A DNA stretch of 64,000 nucleotides. Origin: Leguminivora glycinivorella (Eukaryota; Arthropoda; Insecta; Lepidoptera; Tortricidae). The position numbers and the translations under genes were made by a program. Every line of letters starts with the position of its first letter. Position 1 is the first letter of the stretch. Below the pieces are notes generated by a model, which saw nothing but the letters and a program-made list of their open reading frames with translations, did not search any database and was not told the origin of the DNA. The stretch spans positions 9,857,252 through 9,921,251 of the forward strand of contig NC_062993.1 in assembly GCF_023078275.1 (NCBI RefSeq), read 5' to 3'. This document shows, one piece after another, positions 21,060 through 31,598 of this stretch.

Positions 21060-21720
21060 GCGTTACTTACCATAGTTTTTGTCCCAGTTAGCAAACGCCC
21101 TTTCACATAAAATTATTCAAGTGTAGTCACAATAAATGTTGTCTTTGTTAATATTTTTCGACTTTTCTGCCATAAAAGATTGCTATGCGTGAACTGCGGC
21201 CATATTTGTTATTTTTGCTTCTTCAGCTGACAGCTATACGTCATTAGTGTGTTGCCACAGATGCTGTTAGCTGTTGACGTTAAATTATGGTCGCGTTCAC
21301 ACTTAAAAATGTTTGTCATTGTTTTGTTCCCTTTATTTTAATGTATAATTTATAAACTCTGGAAATATTATCTTATTTTAAATTGTGTACTTTTTTGCAA
21401 CTTTTTATCCTGTTTGTGATGTGTGTGTGCTTTCCGTGTTTTCACTCGCAATGGCCCCGACGGAAGATCAGCGTTGGCCCTCCCAGGCTAACACCATGCT
21501 GAGTCGGGACCATTTCGTGGCAATTATTATGTATGTACCAGTGGCGGGGCGTGAAAATTTTCGTTGGTAAAGCCGGAGGGGTTTTTGGAATCTGTTTTGT
21601 ATGGACTTCTACAGATACTAGAAAATTTTATCGAGTTGTATCGACGCTCCGCCACTGGTATGTACCTATATTTTTGTGTTGTGTAAATAATTTCTGTTTT
21701 CACTTGTCACGAATAAATGA
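21060..21720. other. No gene seen
   Basis: Mixed-composition sequence without recognisable coding potential. A five-base TTCTA tandem starts at 21723. Confidence 0.35.
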
Positions 21721-21722
21721 TT

Positions 21723-21746
21723 TCTATTCTATTCTATTCTATTCTT
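21723..21746. repeat. (TTCTA)n microsatellite
   Basis: About five perfect units. Confidence 0.9.
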
Positions 21747-21749
21747 TTT

Positions 21750-21960
21750 TTTAATACTACGTCGGTGGCAAACAAGCGTACGGCCCGCCTGATGGAAAGC
21801 GGTCACCGTAACCTATGGACGCCTGCAACTCAAAGAGTGTCACATGCGCGTTGCCACCCCATTAGAAACTTGTACATTCCCTTTTGCTGTGTTAAATACA
21901 CAGTAAAAAGGAGTGCACAAGTTCCAAGGAGGGTTCGGGTTGCCGACGACTCAAAGGACA
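21750..21960. repeat. Interspersed repeat family G
   Basis: TTAATACTACGTCGG, GCCTGCAACTCAAAGAGTG and CATGCGCGTTGCCACCCC match an internally deleted copy at 44449-44535. Common in Lepidoptera to my knowledge; class unresolved. Confidence 0.65.
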
Positions 21961-22127
21961 ATAGACGGAAGAAGTCAGTTTTATACTTATTTATGTACGT
22001 CCTGGCAAAACAAGAGTAGAAATTAATTGGAGCGCCACCGCCTGTAAATCTTTATTTCTTTAATGCATGTGGCAACGCAAAAGTCAACTTTTGCATGATA
22101 TGATAAAAAAGAGTTCAATTTTTGCTC

Positions 22128-22270
22128 TTCTTTGCCCTGCACGGGAAGCACGGTCGTGCGATAGACGATAAAAATATCAGGCCGTCCCTATCGCACTTAC
22201 AAATAGTGCGATAGGGACGGCCTGCTATTTTATCGTCTATCGCGCGACCATGCTTCCCGTGCTGCTGAAG
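22128..22270. mobile_element. Long foldback (near-perfect palindrome)
   Basis: GCACGGGAAGCACGGTCGTG and AGGCCGTCCCTATCGCACT on the left pair with AGTGCGATAGGGACGGCCT and CATGCTTCCCGTGC on the right; loop of only a few bases. Arms are about 62 bp with few mismatches. Transcripts would fold into a stem of this length. Confidence 0.85.
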
Positions 22271-22434
22271 ATCATACTTAGTAATAAAAACTAACTTTAA
22301 GAAACGTAAAAAAATTGCCTTCAAGAAAACGGGCAAAGCTAAGGCATAAACAATGGCACATTATTGAATACACTTGCATGTTAAATTGTATCTTTTAATG
22401 CATGTTAATTATAAGATGTTATGTTTTGAAAAGA

Positions 22435-22605
22435 AGTGGCCCGCCGAGTTTCTTGCCGATGCCGGTCCCATAATGGATACCCCCCTCCAACTGAGGGGGG
22501 ACTGAAATCTTCTCGAGGCTGAGGCGTAGGGTTAGAGCCGGCGTAGCTTTATTTGACTTGACGTTCATATGCGCATTGTAATATGCCTATATATTGAAAA
22601 ATAAA
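22435..22605 (+). repeat. Non-LTR retrotransposon 3' tail
   Basis: GCCGAGTTTCTTGCCG ... TTGACTTGACGTTCATATGC ... GCATTGTAATATGCC, ending in AATAAATATTT. I recognise this as a frequent lepidopteran LINE 3' untranslated end. No coding sequence. Confidence 0.6.
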
Positions 22606-22694
22606 TATTTCATTTTATTTTCTACGACGGTCTTATCTTATTGGTTATTATTTTCAATAAAAAAATCTTAAATTAAAAATCTTAAATCTTTATT

Positions 22695-22870
22695 TGGGTT
22701 AAATTGTGGCGTAGGCAAGAGGCTGGCAACCTGTCACTGCAATGGCACAATTTCGTTTTCTATCAACCCCTTACTTATTTGCCAAGAGTGGCACTGAAAC
22801 TTGAGTAGTTTCATGTGCTCTGCCTACCCCTTCATGGGATACAGGCGTGATTGTATGTATGTATGTATGT
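22695..22870 (+). repeat. Non-LTR tail family H
   Basis: AGGCTGGCAACCTGTCACTG ... GCTCTGCCTACCCCTTCATG with a TATG/TGTA tandem tail. Close copy at 37915-38075 and partial copies at 1317-1400 (minus) and 27835-27915. Confidence 0.7.
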
Positions 22871-23117
22871 AAAAAAAATCTTTTCTGACAGACTAATTTT
22901 AACTAAAGAAAATAGTTGAATAAAAATAACACACCTAGTTATAAGTATAATAAAACTAGCGTCTAAATCTGTTAGAGTATGCTCGGGAGTGGTCCCCGCA
23001 AGTGGCCAGTAAATATTTGCGGGCGACAAACTACGAGTAGAGGAATTAACGCCCCTCCTCGCCGTGCTAAGTTAATATATATTATCTATATGTAGCAATA
23101 TTCTGATAAACTAATAT

Positions 23118-23550
23118 TATTTTCCCCTCACTAGCTCGGAAACACGTGTTTTGTCCTTTAATACCAGCGGGTAAAAACGCATTTTATCCACTAGTGGGTA
23201 AAGTAATTTGACCTTGAATAAAGTCAAATTAACTGCTTTAAAATTGATAAAAGTAGATGAATCTAGTAATAAAGATGATTTTCCACCTGTGGAACTACTG
23301 GAAGCAGTGATAATCGCATTTTTTTGCGTAGTAGTTTCCTCGCTATAGTGAGGGGAAAAGTTTTGTGTTACACTCGGGTGCAAATGTATTTTACTTCTCG
23401 TGTGTTAAAAAACTCGCAAGTTCAGGATTCTATTCTCAAACCACTCGCTTCGCTCGTGGTTCAACTATAGAATCCTTTCACTTGCTCGTTTTTCAATTCC
23501 ACACTCGGCGTTAAAATACAACTTTGCCCCCTTGTATAACAAATAACTAT
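23118..23550 (+). repeat. Interspersed repeat family A, near-complete copy
   Basis: Almost base-for-base the copy at 19116-19540, with the inverted TTTTCCCCTCACTA and TAGTGAGGGGAAAA bounding the first 240 bp. Confidence 0.85.
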
Positions 23551-23890
23551 TTCACCACACCAACTGGTAAAGGCTTACTTTGCTATTCGAAAACAGATAG
23601 CAAAATTGCATTTTATCCACAAGAGTATTTTAACTTGATGTCTTAAGCTGCCTGGTAGAATTTCCCTACAAATGATGATTTTGAATCATAAATATTGAAT
23701 AGATTGATGGGTTCTATTTAGTTTGATGTTTTATAGTTAGTATTTTGTTCGTATTCGTGTGGTGAAAAATTTTGCACTCGCTGCGCTCGCGGTTCAATAT
23801 TGGAATATTTCGCTCGCTCGGGTATCAATAATGGCACGTGCGGTTAAACAACTACTTTGCCCCCTTGTAAAACAAATAACTATTAAACTT
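23551..23890 (+). repeat. Second segment of the family A composite
   Basis: Directly abuts the first segment here (CACCACACCAACTGGTAAAG onward), whereas 230 bp separate them at 19.5 kb. Confidence 0.65.
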
Positions 23891-24286
23891 CTAATTATCT
23901 TATCCTTATAGGGGGTCTTGTACGTAACTCTAAAAGAAGTAAGCAGCAAAAACTAGTTGCGTTGGTCCCTTTACGATCAATCAAAAGCTGTAAGCGATTA
24001 CATACTCTTGTTGGCAACTGTCGTAGTACAAAATAATATAATAATACACATATTTAAAAATATTTTAAGCGGGTTACTCACGTGTTAAGTCGATATAACG
24101 TTCGACATGTTTCGATCCATTTCCATTTTAAATATGTTTGAGTCTCACGGGAGTTTTATAATAATAATCAACTACTTAATCATTTTTATTCTCAAAAATA
24201 TCTAATTCATAATACATTAGCAAGTGTTTCTAATAAAATCACTTCTAAATCTGCTAGAGTAATTTAGTCGTCGAAAGCCGTCCATC
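23891..24286. other. No gene seen
   Basis: AT-rich, nothing recognised. Confidence 0.35.
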
Positions 24287-24640
24287 TTAGCCCTTCAGCA
24301 GGAGTAGCAGGACTAATGGATTGAGATTCAATATCCCGATTCCTGATGGACAGACAGAGCTAAGTATATATATGCTCTCTGTGACAATCATGTAGATGTA
24401 GCTAACCAGACAATCGGCAATGCGGCATCGCTTCACGGTTAGTATTCCAAAAATACGCACTAAGCGTTTCGCTTCAACATTTCTTTTGCGAACCGCCAAG
24501 GAGTGGAATGCCCTGCCTGAGTCTGTGTTTCCACATGAGTACAATCCTGGTCTCTTTAAAGCAAGAGTAAATAGGTATCTCATAGGTATTAAGCGTGTTC
24601 TACCGTAGACCGCATCATCACTTTACCATCAGGTGTGGTC
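24287..24640 (+). pseudogene. Non-LTR reverse transcriptase C-terminal end
   Basis: The frame at 24420-24608 encodes 62 residues containing TAKEWNALPESVFP and FKARVNRYL, the usual C-terminal end of CR1/jockey-type LINE polyproteins, followed by its stop. The upstream part of the element is absent, the normal result of 5' truncation during target-primed insertion. Unlikely to be a host gene. Confidence 0.7.
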
Positions 24641-24687
24641 GTGGTCAAACGTCTATTCATACTAAGAAAAAACTGTAGTTAGCTAGA

Positions 24688-24875
24688 AAATATAATTTCC
24701 CCTCACTAGTTCAGAAACGCGTGTTTTATTCTTTAATACCGGCGGGTAAAAACGCATTTTATCCACTAGTGGATAAAGTAATATTGACCTTCATTATAAT
24801 CAAATTTTCTGCTTTAAAATTGATAAAAGCGAGTGAATCTGGCGATGAAGATGATTTATTATCTGTGGAAATATA
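24688..24875 (+). repeat. Interspersed repeat family A, partial
   Basis: TTCCCCTCACTAGTTCAG through AAATTGATAAAAGCGAGTG, more diverged than the 19 and 23 kb copies. It is cut at about 24875, where a SINE begins. Confidence 0.75.
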
Positions 24876-25300
24876 AGTGCTGGTGGCCTAGCGGTAAGAG
24901 CGTGCAACTTTCAATCCGGAGGTCGCGGGTTCGAACCTCGGCTCGTAGGTACCAATGAGTTTTCGGAACTTATGTGCGAAATGTCATTTGATATTTGCCA
25001 GTCGCTTTTCGGTGGAGGAAAACATCGTGAGGAAACCTGACTAATTCCAATAAGGCTTAGTTACCCTTTGGGTTGGAAGGTCAGATGGCAGTCGCTTTCG
25101 TAAAACTAGTGCCTATGCCAAATCTTGGGATTAGTTGTCACAGCGGACCCCAGGCTTCCATGAGCATGACCAAATATAAAAATTATGTTATGTATGTGAC
25201 GTGTAAAAGTGCCACTGTGGCCTATTTGCTAAATAAATTTTATGAATTTTGAATTTTGAGCCGTGGCGAATGCCGGAATGACGCAAGGAGGACGATGAAT
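24876..25300 (+). mobile_element. tRNA-derived SINE interrupted by a LINE tail
   Basis: Head GGTGGCCTAGCGGTAAGAG with B box GGGTTCGAACC, body and GGACGATGA tail. A roughly 95-bp piece at 25166-25260 (AAATAAATTTTATGAATTTTG) interrupts the 3' part between CTTCCATGAGC and CCGTGGCGAATGCC. The piece reads like a LINE 3' tail. Confidence 0.8.
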
Positions 25301-26329
25301 GACTTTGTATATAGAGCTGTCCTATTTGCTCCTAATACTTATAAGTATTATGTAAGCTTCATAAATAGGCACTCCCTAACTATTTAGCAGCGTTCCCGAA
25401 GCGTCCTAATAACTATATTAACATGAAAACTATCAAACTATGCTCCGATCGGATATAGTTAAAGCAATTACCGAGCTATCAGCGAGCTGACGCTTGTTTA
25501 GTGCGGAGCCTTCTGAACGACTTTACAGGTGACGACACGGCGACGTGAAGATTTATCAAAACTATTCCCACAGTATAGACTAGTACCTACTACGATAGTA
25601 CTCTTTATTATACTGTGGTATAGAGGATAGGCAGCCAATCAAATCTTGGCACTAAAAAGGCGCGAATTTAAAATTTTCTATGGGAATTAAACCTACATTT
25701 TGAATCATTTTTTTAAGTGTATGGCTCATCGGTGATTTGAAAAATCCCTTAACACACATCTAATAAGCAAAACCTTCAATACATTGTAAGAGTTTTTTGA
25801 TGACATAATGTTTAATTAATACCAATATTATGATAAAAGTAAGTAGCTTAATTAAGTAAGTATTACTAATTAGCTGTAAGATAACTTGTAAGTACAACAT
25901 AATTTGTAATTTACCTACTATTAAGTAGTTGTAAGGTTGCTGCGCCCTTGCAGGGTCATATTACTCGCACATGTTATACAGAGTGGGGCCTGTATGTTTG
26001 TAATATGTTAGCAATAAATGCTTTGTTTGTTTGTTTTGTTTGTTTTTTTGAAAGTGCAAAACCATAGAATGTAGGTAATGTAGGCAATTATGTTTGTAAA
26101 TTGATTAAACCTTCAAAAGATTAAAAGAGGTGCATCGTAAAGTATAAAGAAGGCTCTACGGCTGTATCCTGTGAGTAATGTTATAAAGCGGAAGATGACT
26201 GTGGTAGTATCACCACAATATTTAGGAGTGTATTTCACAGACGAGTCGCACGCTCTGAAAAACCAGTGTTTGCTTCAGAGTTAGAATACTATGCATGAAT
26301 ACCTCGCTAACTTGAACTTGTATTTAGCC
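25301..26329. other. No gene seen; possible LINE tail
   Basis: Mostly AT-rich. 25590-25640 echoes the end of family C (TCTTTATTATACTGTGG). 25925-26040 (TTGCTGCGCCCTTGCAGGG to a TTTG tandem) resembles a non-LTR 3' end. Confidence 0.35.
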
Positions 26330-26580
26330 CCCCACCACAGAATATATAATAGTACAAGTACAGAAGGCTCACTCCTTTGATGTCACAAAATATATATACC
26401 GCCATTAGAAATTCTTACCTACATTAACAAACGGACCACACGCGAGTACCCGACATTGAATTTAAATTCGCCGCACGAAGGTCGTCACCACTGAATGGGC
26501 CGCGAACTCGCGCCCGCCGGCACGTACTTGTAGCGCGGCGATAGAATCGCGGAGTGAGCCGCCCCTGCCCCCACATACGA
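26330..26580. repeat. Interspersed repeat family F, diverged copy
   Basis: CACAGAATATATAATAGTAC, GGCCGCGAACTCGCG and TTGTAGCGCGGCGATAG in the same order as at 15640-16240, with deletions. Confidence 0.65.
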
Positions 26581-26686
26581 AGTTCTCAATACTTTTGTAG
26601 GTGTGATATTGTACTTAACTTCCATATCACGCAGCAGTTATCAGAAAAGATTAATTCGTGTCTACTTATGCAATTTTTTCATGCTG

Positions 26687-26818
26687 GGGGATTACCGTAA
26701 AGTACTGAAGCCGTTCAATTCAGGTTGACAGAGAAGGATGGAGCTATATAACTCGTATAGATGTGTCCCTTTCTCTCGACTTAAACTGAACGGCTTTAGC
26801 ATTTCATGGTAACCCCCC
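26687..26818. mobile_element. Foldback MITE
   Basis: GGGGGATTACCGTAAAG and CTGAAGCCGTTCAATTC on the left pair imperfectly with CTGAACGGCTTTAGC and CATGGTAACCCCCC on the right; 132 bp. Confidence 0.75.
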
Positions 26819-26839
26819 TGGACCGCACTCGGACAATGA

Positions 26840-27165
26840 CGATCAAATAATATATGAAAGAGGCGCGTTCCTACGCACACAGTCTAAGCTCATGTAGGTG
26901 AACGCGTACCATGCCCATGCTTGTATGATTGAGATATGACAGGTCGCGTTCTTGACAGGCGGTAACTGTAAATGCGTTTTCACATTATCTGATCCGATAT
27001 CGGATGTAGGACCGATATCCCATACATTACAGGCGCCATCTTGGATTTTTTCCATTGAAATCCTTCCGACAGATGACAGCGGGTGGGCAGCGCTTTCAGC
27101 GGGGAGCGGGAGTGGCCATACTGTACGATAGTACTGTTTATTATACTGTGCCTGAACGTGGCCTG
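26840..27165. repeat. Interspersed repeat family C, split by MITE D
   Basis: ATATGAAAGAGGCGCGTTCC at the left and TTTCAGCGGGGAGCGG ... TTTATTATACTGTGCC at the right correspond to 1810-2385. The MITE at 26972-27078 sits between the halves. Confidence 0.7.
26972..27078. mobile_element. MITE family D, partial copy
   Basis: TGCGTTTTCACATTATCTG and TGATCCGATATCGGATG at one end and the AAGATGGCG-type block; the other inverted end is lost. Confidence 0.7.
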
Positions 27166-27222
27166 AACTGTGCTACGCGTATCGTGGTCGGCGGGTCGCC
27201 ATGATTGGTTGTGTCCTGGCCC

Positions 27223-27360
27223 CGTAGCCGAATGGCATTTCTCCGACGCCAAACGAAAACGAAACGTAGTCCGGCTCTGTCGCGCCAATACGCAAGAGCG
27301 ATAGGGATAGATATCTACTAGCGTTTCGTTTCGTGAGCGTTTGTGCCATTCGGCTACGCA
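27223..27360. mobile_element. MITE family I
   Basis: Ends CGTAGCCGAATGGCA and TGCCATTCGGCTACG are perfect inverted repeats, extended by AAACGAAAACGAAACG / CGTTTCGTTTCG inside. Confidence 0.75.
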
Positions 27361-27509
27361 CCCTGACTGCTCGGCTCCCTGACATGGCAATGTGAATACG
27401 GCCTTATGAGGGGTGATAGCTGATAGCTATCTTATCGGAAGATTGCTGGTTGCGGGCGGCAAGTATGTGTTAATACGGCATACAACATAAACATACCCAG
27501 TACCTACGC

Positions 27510-27648
27510 GTAACTTTTTTACATTATCCGATCCGATATCTGATCCGATGTATGACTGATCCCACACAGTTAAGTTGCCATCTTTGTTTTTGTCTTTGAA
27601 ATCCTTCCTACATCCGATATCGGATCGGATAATGTGAGACGCACTAAG
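27510..27648. mobile_element. MITE family D
   Basis: ACATTATCCGATCCGATATC and ATATCGGATCGGATAATGTG ends with a diverged middle. Confidence 0.7.
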
Positions 27649-28125
27649 CCCATCACTGAGGTAGGTATGGGTAAAATTGAGTTTATATTAAACATCTAGA
27701 CACGCTGCACCAACCACTTAGCTCAGGGTTAGTGGGCTGTCAACTGTCAAATTCCATATAAAATGTAGGGTTAACCCTCCATTTTCGTTGGTAGGTCTAG
27801 GTACAAGTGGCCCTAACAAAAATATCTGGATTCTGGACACGATTTTATGGTCAGTTTCATATGCTCCGCCTACCCATTTTGGGAATATCTACAGGCGTGA
27901 GTTTATGTATGTCATTGTGACCATGGTCCCTATGTCTCAAAATCCGGGCCTTGGCTAGCGCCGAGTTTCTAGTAACAAACTACTACACAGGGTGGAGGGC
28001 TTTAGTCCGTAGGCGGCTAGGAGGAAACCTCCAGCATAGCCGAGTCGGGCATGCTGTCGAACACCGGGTCGGCCGTATCCAATGAGGATTACCTCCACCT
28101 CTGAAAAAAAAAAAGGTATAAGCAG
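27649..28125. other. No gene; repeat fragments
   Basis: 27835-27915 resembles the end of family H (CTCCGCCTACCCATTTTGGG, TTTATGTATG). 27970-28115 (GGTGGAGGGCTTTAGTCC to a poly-A run) resembles a LINE untranslated tail. Nothing else recognised. Confidence 0.4.
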
Positions 28126-28288
28126 GGTGTAAGAGAGCGCGCACACGGGCAATTTTGGCAGCGACTTTTTTGTCGCTCACATCATCGGTCTATGGGCTAG
28201 TATGAAAGTGCGCACACGAAGCGATGCAACTTTTCATACAAATACGTAAGTCGCCGAGCAACTTTGTTGCCCGTGGGCGCGCACCCTA
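28126..28288. mobile_element. MITE with inverted ends
   Basis: AGGGTGTAAGAGAGCGCGCA and CACGGGCAA on the left match, inverted, TTGCCCGTGGGCGCGCACCCT-like bases on the right; about 163 bp. Confidence 0.65.
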
Positions 28289-28577
28289 AGTAAGTAATAT
28301 TAGTGTAAGGCAGGCCTGAGTGGACGCCTGGAGCGGAGCGTTCGGCGGGGCGTGCAGCGGGACGGGCGAGCGTGCGTCCACCCTATGCAGCGTCGACTCA
28401 GGACACTTGTATGAGCTTCAATTGTTTGACATGCACGCCGCACGTCCTCCCCGCTGCACGACCAATATGAGCGTAATATCCCAAAATCAAAATACCCGAT
28501 TTTCGAACGGTAGGAAAAACAAAAGCATCTAAATATATATATGTTATGGACCAAGTGATAAATCGGGCACTATACAT

Positions 28578-29015
28578 AATGCCCGGGCATTATGAATAAT
28601 GCCCATTGTGAGTGGGCAGTTTGATAATAACTATTCAAATAATTAAATTGCCCGGGCATTATACATAATGCCCATCCTCTGTTGGGCAAAGTAATAATAA
28701 TACATCGAATAGCTGAATTTTGCCCGGGCATTATACATAATGCCCATCCTCTGTTGGGCAAAGTAATAATAGCACACCGAATAGCTGAATTTTGCCCGGG
28801 CATTATACATAATGCCCATCCTCTGTTAGGCAAAGTTATAATAACATATCGAATAGCTGAATTTTGCCCGGGCATTATACATAATGCCCATCCTCTGTTG
28901 GGCAAAGTGATAATAACATACCGAATATCTGAATTTTGCTCGGGCATTATACATAGTGCCCATCCTCGGTTGGGCAAAGTAATAATAACACACCAAATAA
29001 CTGAATTTTGCCCAA
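28578..29015. repeat. 72-bp tandem array with palindromic GCCCGGGC
   Basis: GCCCGGGC recurs at 28650, 28722, 28794, 28866 and 28938 (GCTCGGGC) with a degenerate start at 29010: exactly 72 bp apart, plus one irregular unit at 28581. Each unit contains GGGCATTATACATAATGCCC, itself almost a palindrome. Apparent open frames on both strands (over 130 codons) are repeat translations. Confidence 0.95.
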
Positions 29016-29096
29016 GAATAGAAATTTTTTATTTTATTTACACAAAGAAAATTACACAGTATGAGAATCAATACTAATATTATAAATGGGAAAGTG

Positions 29097-29148
29097 TTCC
29101 GGCGTTCAGCAGGCCGTCATAACGTTGGCGGCCTGCTGAACGCCGGAA
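29097..29148. repeat. Perfect 20-bp-arm hairpin
   Basis: TTCCGGCGTTCAGCAGGCCG and its exact reverse complement, with a 12-base loop. Starts a segment that continues into the repeat at 29150-29420. Confidence 0.9.
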
Positions 29149-29149
29149 T

Positions 29150-29420
29150 CTGGCTACTGCAGTCTCACCTCTCGACAACCTTTCAGCACTCTTTAAGTGT
29201 TGCTCTATTGTCGCACCGTGTGTGCCTTTCAGATTTGAGGAGTTCCCTCGATTTCTCCAGGATCCATCATCAGAACTGGGTTCTGATGAAAATGAGACCA
29301 ATCTGTATGCATATACATTCAATCAAAAAAAAATTCTAAATCGGTCCAGTAACGGCGGAGATAACGTGGTACAAACATTAAAAAAATACAGACGAATTGA
29401 GAACCACCTTCCTTGAGATT
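29150..29420 (+). repeat. Interspersed repeat family K
   Basis: GAGTTCCCTCGATTTCTCC, AATCGGTCCAGTAACGG, GACGAATTGAGAACC. The reverse of this sequence is at 59256-59575. I recognise the family as common in lepidopteran introns; class uncertain. Confidence 0.65.
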
Positions 29421-29565
29421 TAAGGGCGGCGGTTAAAAAGTATGCTTATTCAAGAAAGCGCAATTTACATTTCATTATTTGTTAGGAAACACCCTGTATA
29501 CTTATTAAACTTATTATCAAATTGCCCAACAATCACGTAGCAGTATCATAATGCCCGGGCAATGT

Positions 29566-29761
29566 TGTCAGATGTGATCATCTGTTATGATGTTGTAGAT
29601 CTGTTACAAATATGATTATCTGTGGCATGAGGTGCGGAGGCTCTCTTGCATCTTGGACTCAGCATGATGGCTGACTTACTATGTAATTATTTCTAATAAT
29701 ACAAATAAAACAAAGTACATAAACTACCAAGTGTTTAATTACGATATATACAATCGTAACA
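29566..29761 (+). repeat. 5' LTR of gypsy-type element
   Basis: TGTCAGATGTGATC ... CAATCGTAACA. The end is fixed by comparison with the 3' LTR, whose last two bases CA are displaced by a MITE. Confidence 0.92.
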
Positions 29762-29780
29762 TGGCGCTGCGGCAATAAGA
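29762..29780 (+). promoter_or_regulatory. Probable tRNA primer binding site
   Basis: TGGCGCTGCGG begins immediately after the LTR, the position and TGG start expected for priming by a tRNA 3' end. The tRNA species is not assigned. Confidence 0.7.
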
Positions 29781-29805
29781 TCCCATAGTAAGTAACAAAA
29801 AACTA

Positions 29806-30304
29806 TTGGGAAAAGAAAACTGGTTTGGGACGCCATATTGGGTAAAGAAAATATTCAAAATGGATATGTTAAGACCACCAACAGCACTCAATTTGACAGG
29901 AAATAATATAAAAAATGCTTTCAAAAATTGGAAACAGAAATTTCTACTGTATTTTGAGGCGAGCGGTGCAAAAGATAAATTGACGGAGAAACAACAAACG
30001 GCCTTACTGTTGCACAGCATTGGGGATGAAGGATTAGTCATTTACAACACATGGGAAGACAAAGAAAAACTGTCGTATCTGGAAATACTAAAAAAGCTTG
30101 AAGAGCATTGTAGCCCGCCCAGTAATGAAACATATAATAGACATATCTTTTTCAACAGAAAACAAAAAGAAGGGGAAAATATAGAAGAATTTGTAACAGA
30201 GTTAAAAAAACTAAGTTTAGATTGCAATTTTGATAAGTTGAAAGACGGACTAATTAGAGACCAAATAATTATAGGACTGATAGACAATGAACTTAAGGAG
30301 GAAC
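29806..30304 (+). CDS. gypsy gag, N-terminal part, cut by a mariner
   Basis: An open frame with gag-like sequence (NIKNAFKNWKQKFLLYFEAS, LLHSIGDEGLVIYNTW, FFNRKQKEGENIEEFVTELK), as in the gag of mag-type Ty3/gypsy elements. It runs into the mariner at 30307, where a few foreign codons precede a stop at about 30327. The gag sequence resumes at 31601 as VTDLTLEKCINMSRAAETTK. The insertion is 1292 bp plus a 2-bp duplication (1294, i.e. 1 mod 3), and the two frames differ by exactly that amount, so gag and pol were one continuous frame before the insertion. A start at 29860 is also possible. Confidence 0.85.
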
Positions 30305-30306
30305 TA

Positions 30307-31598
30307 CGAGGGGTGATCCAAAAGTAATGATAATCAGTATGAAAGACACATAAAATGTTTAATAAAATAATTTATTTTTCTACGTAATCTCCTTCCAAGT
30401 CTACACACTTGGACCATCGTTTCTCCAGACTACGAATTCCTTTAAAAAAAAATCTTTTTCTTGACCCTCCAAAAATGCCTCCACAGCGGCCATTACCTCG
30501 CCATCATTCAAAAATTTGCTGCCTCTAAGATCTTCCTTCAGCCGTGGAAAGAGATAAAAGTCGCTGGGGGCTAGGTCTGGCGAATATGGGGGGTGTTCCA
30601 GCAATTCGAACCCTGAATCACGGATGGCAGCCATCGCAACACCGGCCTTGTGGGGCGGTGCGTTGTCCTGGTGAAACAGGATGCCAGCTCGAAGTTTACC
30701 CCGCCGCTTTTCTTTGATTGCCTCTCTCAATCTGCGTATTTGGTCAGCGTAGTAGGAGCCCGTAATAGTGGTTCCCTTTTCCAGGTATTCGATCATTATG
30801 ACTCCTCAGCATCCCAAAACACTGAAGCCATGACCTTACCAGCGGAGCTTGCTACCTTGAATTTCTTCGGTGTAGGGGACGACGCTCGCTTCCAGGTCAT
30901 GGATTGCTGTTTGGTCTCAGGATCGAAATGATGGATCCAAGACTCGTCCATGGTTACAAACCGACGCAAAAATGTTTCGGGATCAGTTTGAAATTTTTCA
31001 AGATTAGACTTCGAAATCTCACAACGTATTTTCTTTTGTTCAGCCGTTAACATTCTAGGCACCCAACGAGCGGAGACTTTTTTCATATGTAATTCATCAG
31101 TTAAGATTCTTTGAATGCTGCCATACGAGATGCCTGTGAGCTCAACTAGATGCCTGATAGTCATCCTTCTATCTGTTAAAACGAGATCATTAATTTTTTT
31201 ACGTTTTCTCCAGTAAGGGCGACAGATGGACGGCCTTCGCGGTGTTCATCTTGAGTGGATGTTCTTCCCAAGTTAAACTCCTTTGACCAGCGTGCCACTG
31301 TAGAATACGGCGGAGCGGACTCCCCAGTGTTCCCACTAATTCAGCGTATATATCTTTAGTACACATTTTTTTCAAACAGAAGTATTTAATAACCGCTCTC
31401 ACCTCAGTTTTCTCCATTTTTGCGATATTGTTCCGACTGCTCGTGAAAAAACAAATGCAACTCTCTGACAGATACATATTTTTTATTTTTATTTTTTTTT
31501 ATTTACTAAGGAGTCTTTGTGGACAGTAACGGCATACCTATTTATTTTAATCCGATGCAAAAAGTATTCAGTTATCATTACTTTTGGATCACCCCTCG
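30307..31598 (-). mobile_element. mariner-family transposon
   Basis: A 1292-bp element with 27-bp inverted ends (CGAGGGGTGATCCAAAAGTA and on, perfect inverted partner at the right) between TA dinucleotides (30305-30306 and 31599-31600). Length, TA target and the transposase motifs are all mariner. Coding strand is minus, opposite to the host retrotransposon. Confidence 0.95.
30401..31477 (-). pseudogene. mariner transposase, frame-broken
   Basis: Three minus-strand frames together cover a transposase of the usual 340-350 residues: the N-terminal DNA-binding part from an internal Met (MEKTEVRAVIKYFCLKK), the middle with VTMDESWIHHFDPETK (first catalytic D) and VFWDAE, and the C-terminal part with HQDNAPPHKA and SPDLAPSDFYLFP (second and third D, the DD34D pattern). 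Frame changes occur near 31.33 kb and near 30.80 kb, so no full-length protein is made as read. All three catalytic residues are still visible. The copy could be mobilised in trans because both inverted ends are intact. Confidence 0.88.

Noticed and set aside
24880..24950. Functional tRNA gene
   Set aside because: The A- and B-box sequence is the head of a SINE with a tRNA-unrelated body and several copies; no proper tRNA 3' acceptor end.
28650..29010. CRISPR-like regular repeats
   Set aside because: Direct 72-bp units without unique spacers in a eukaryotic transposon arm; not a CRISPR array.
28570..29077. Frames of over 130 codons on both strands with repeated PNRGWALCIMPGQNSA-type units
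   Set aside because: The 72-bp unit is a multiple of three with no stop, so frames stay open by periodicity; no protein family resemblance.
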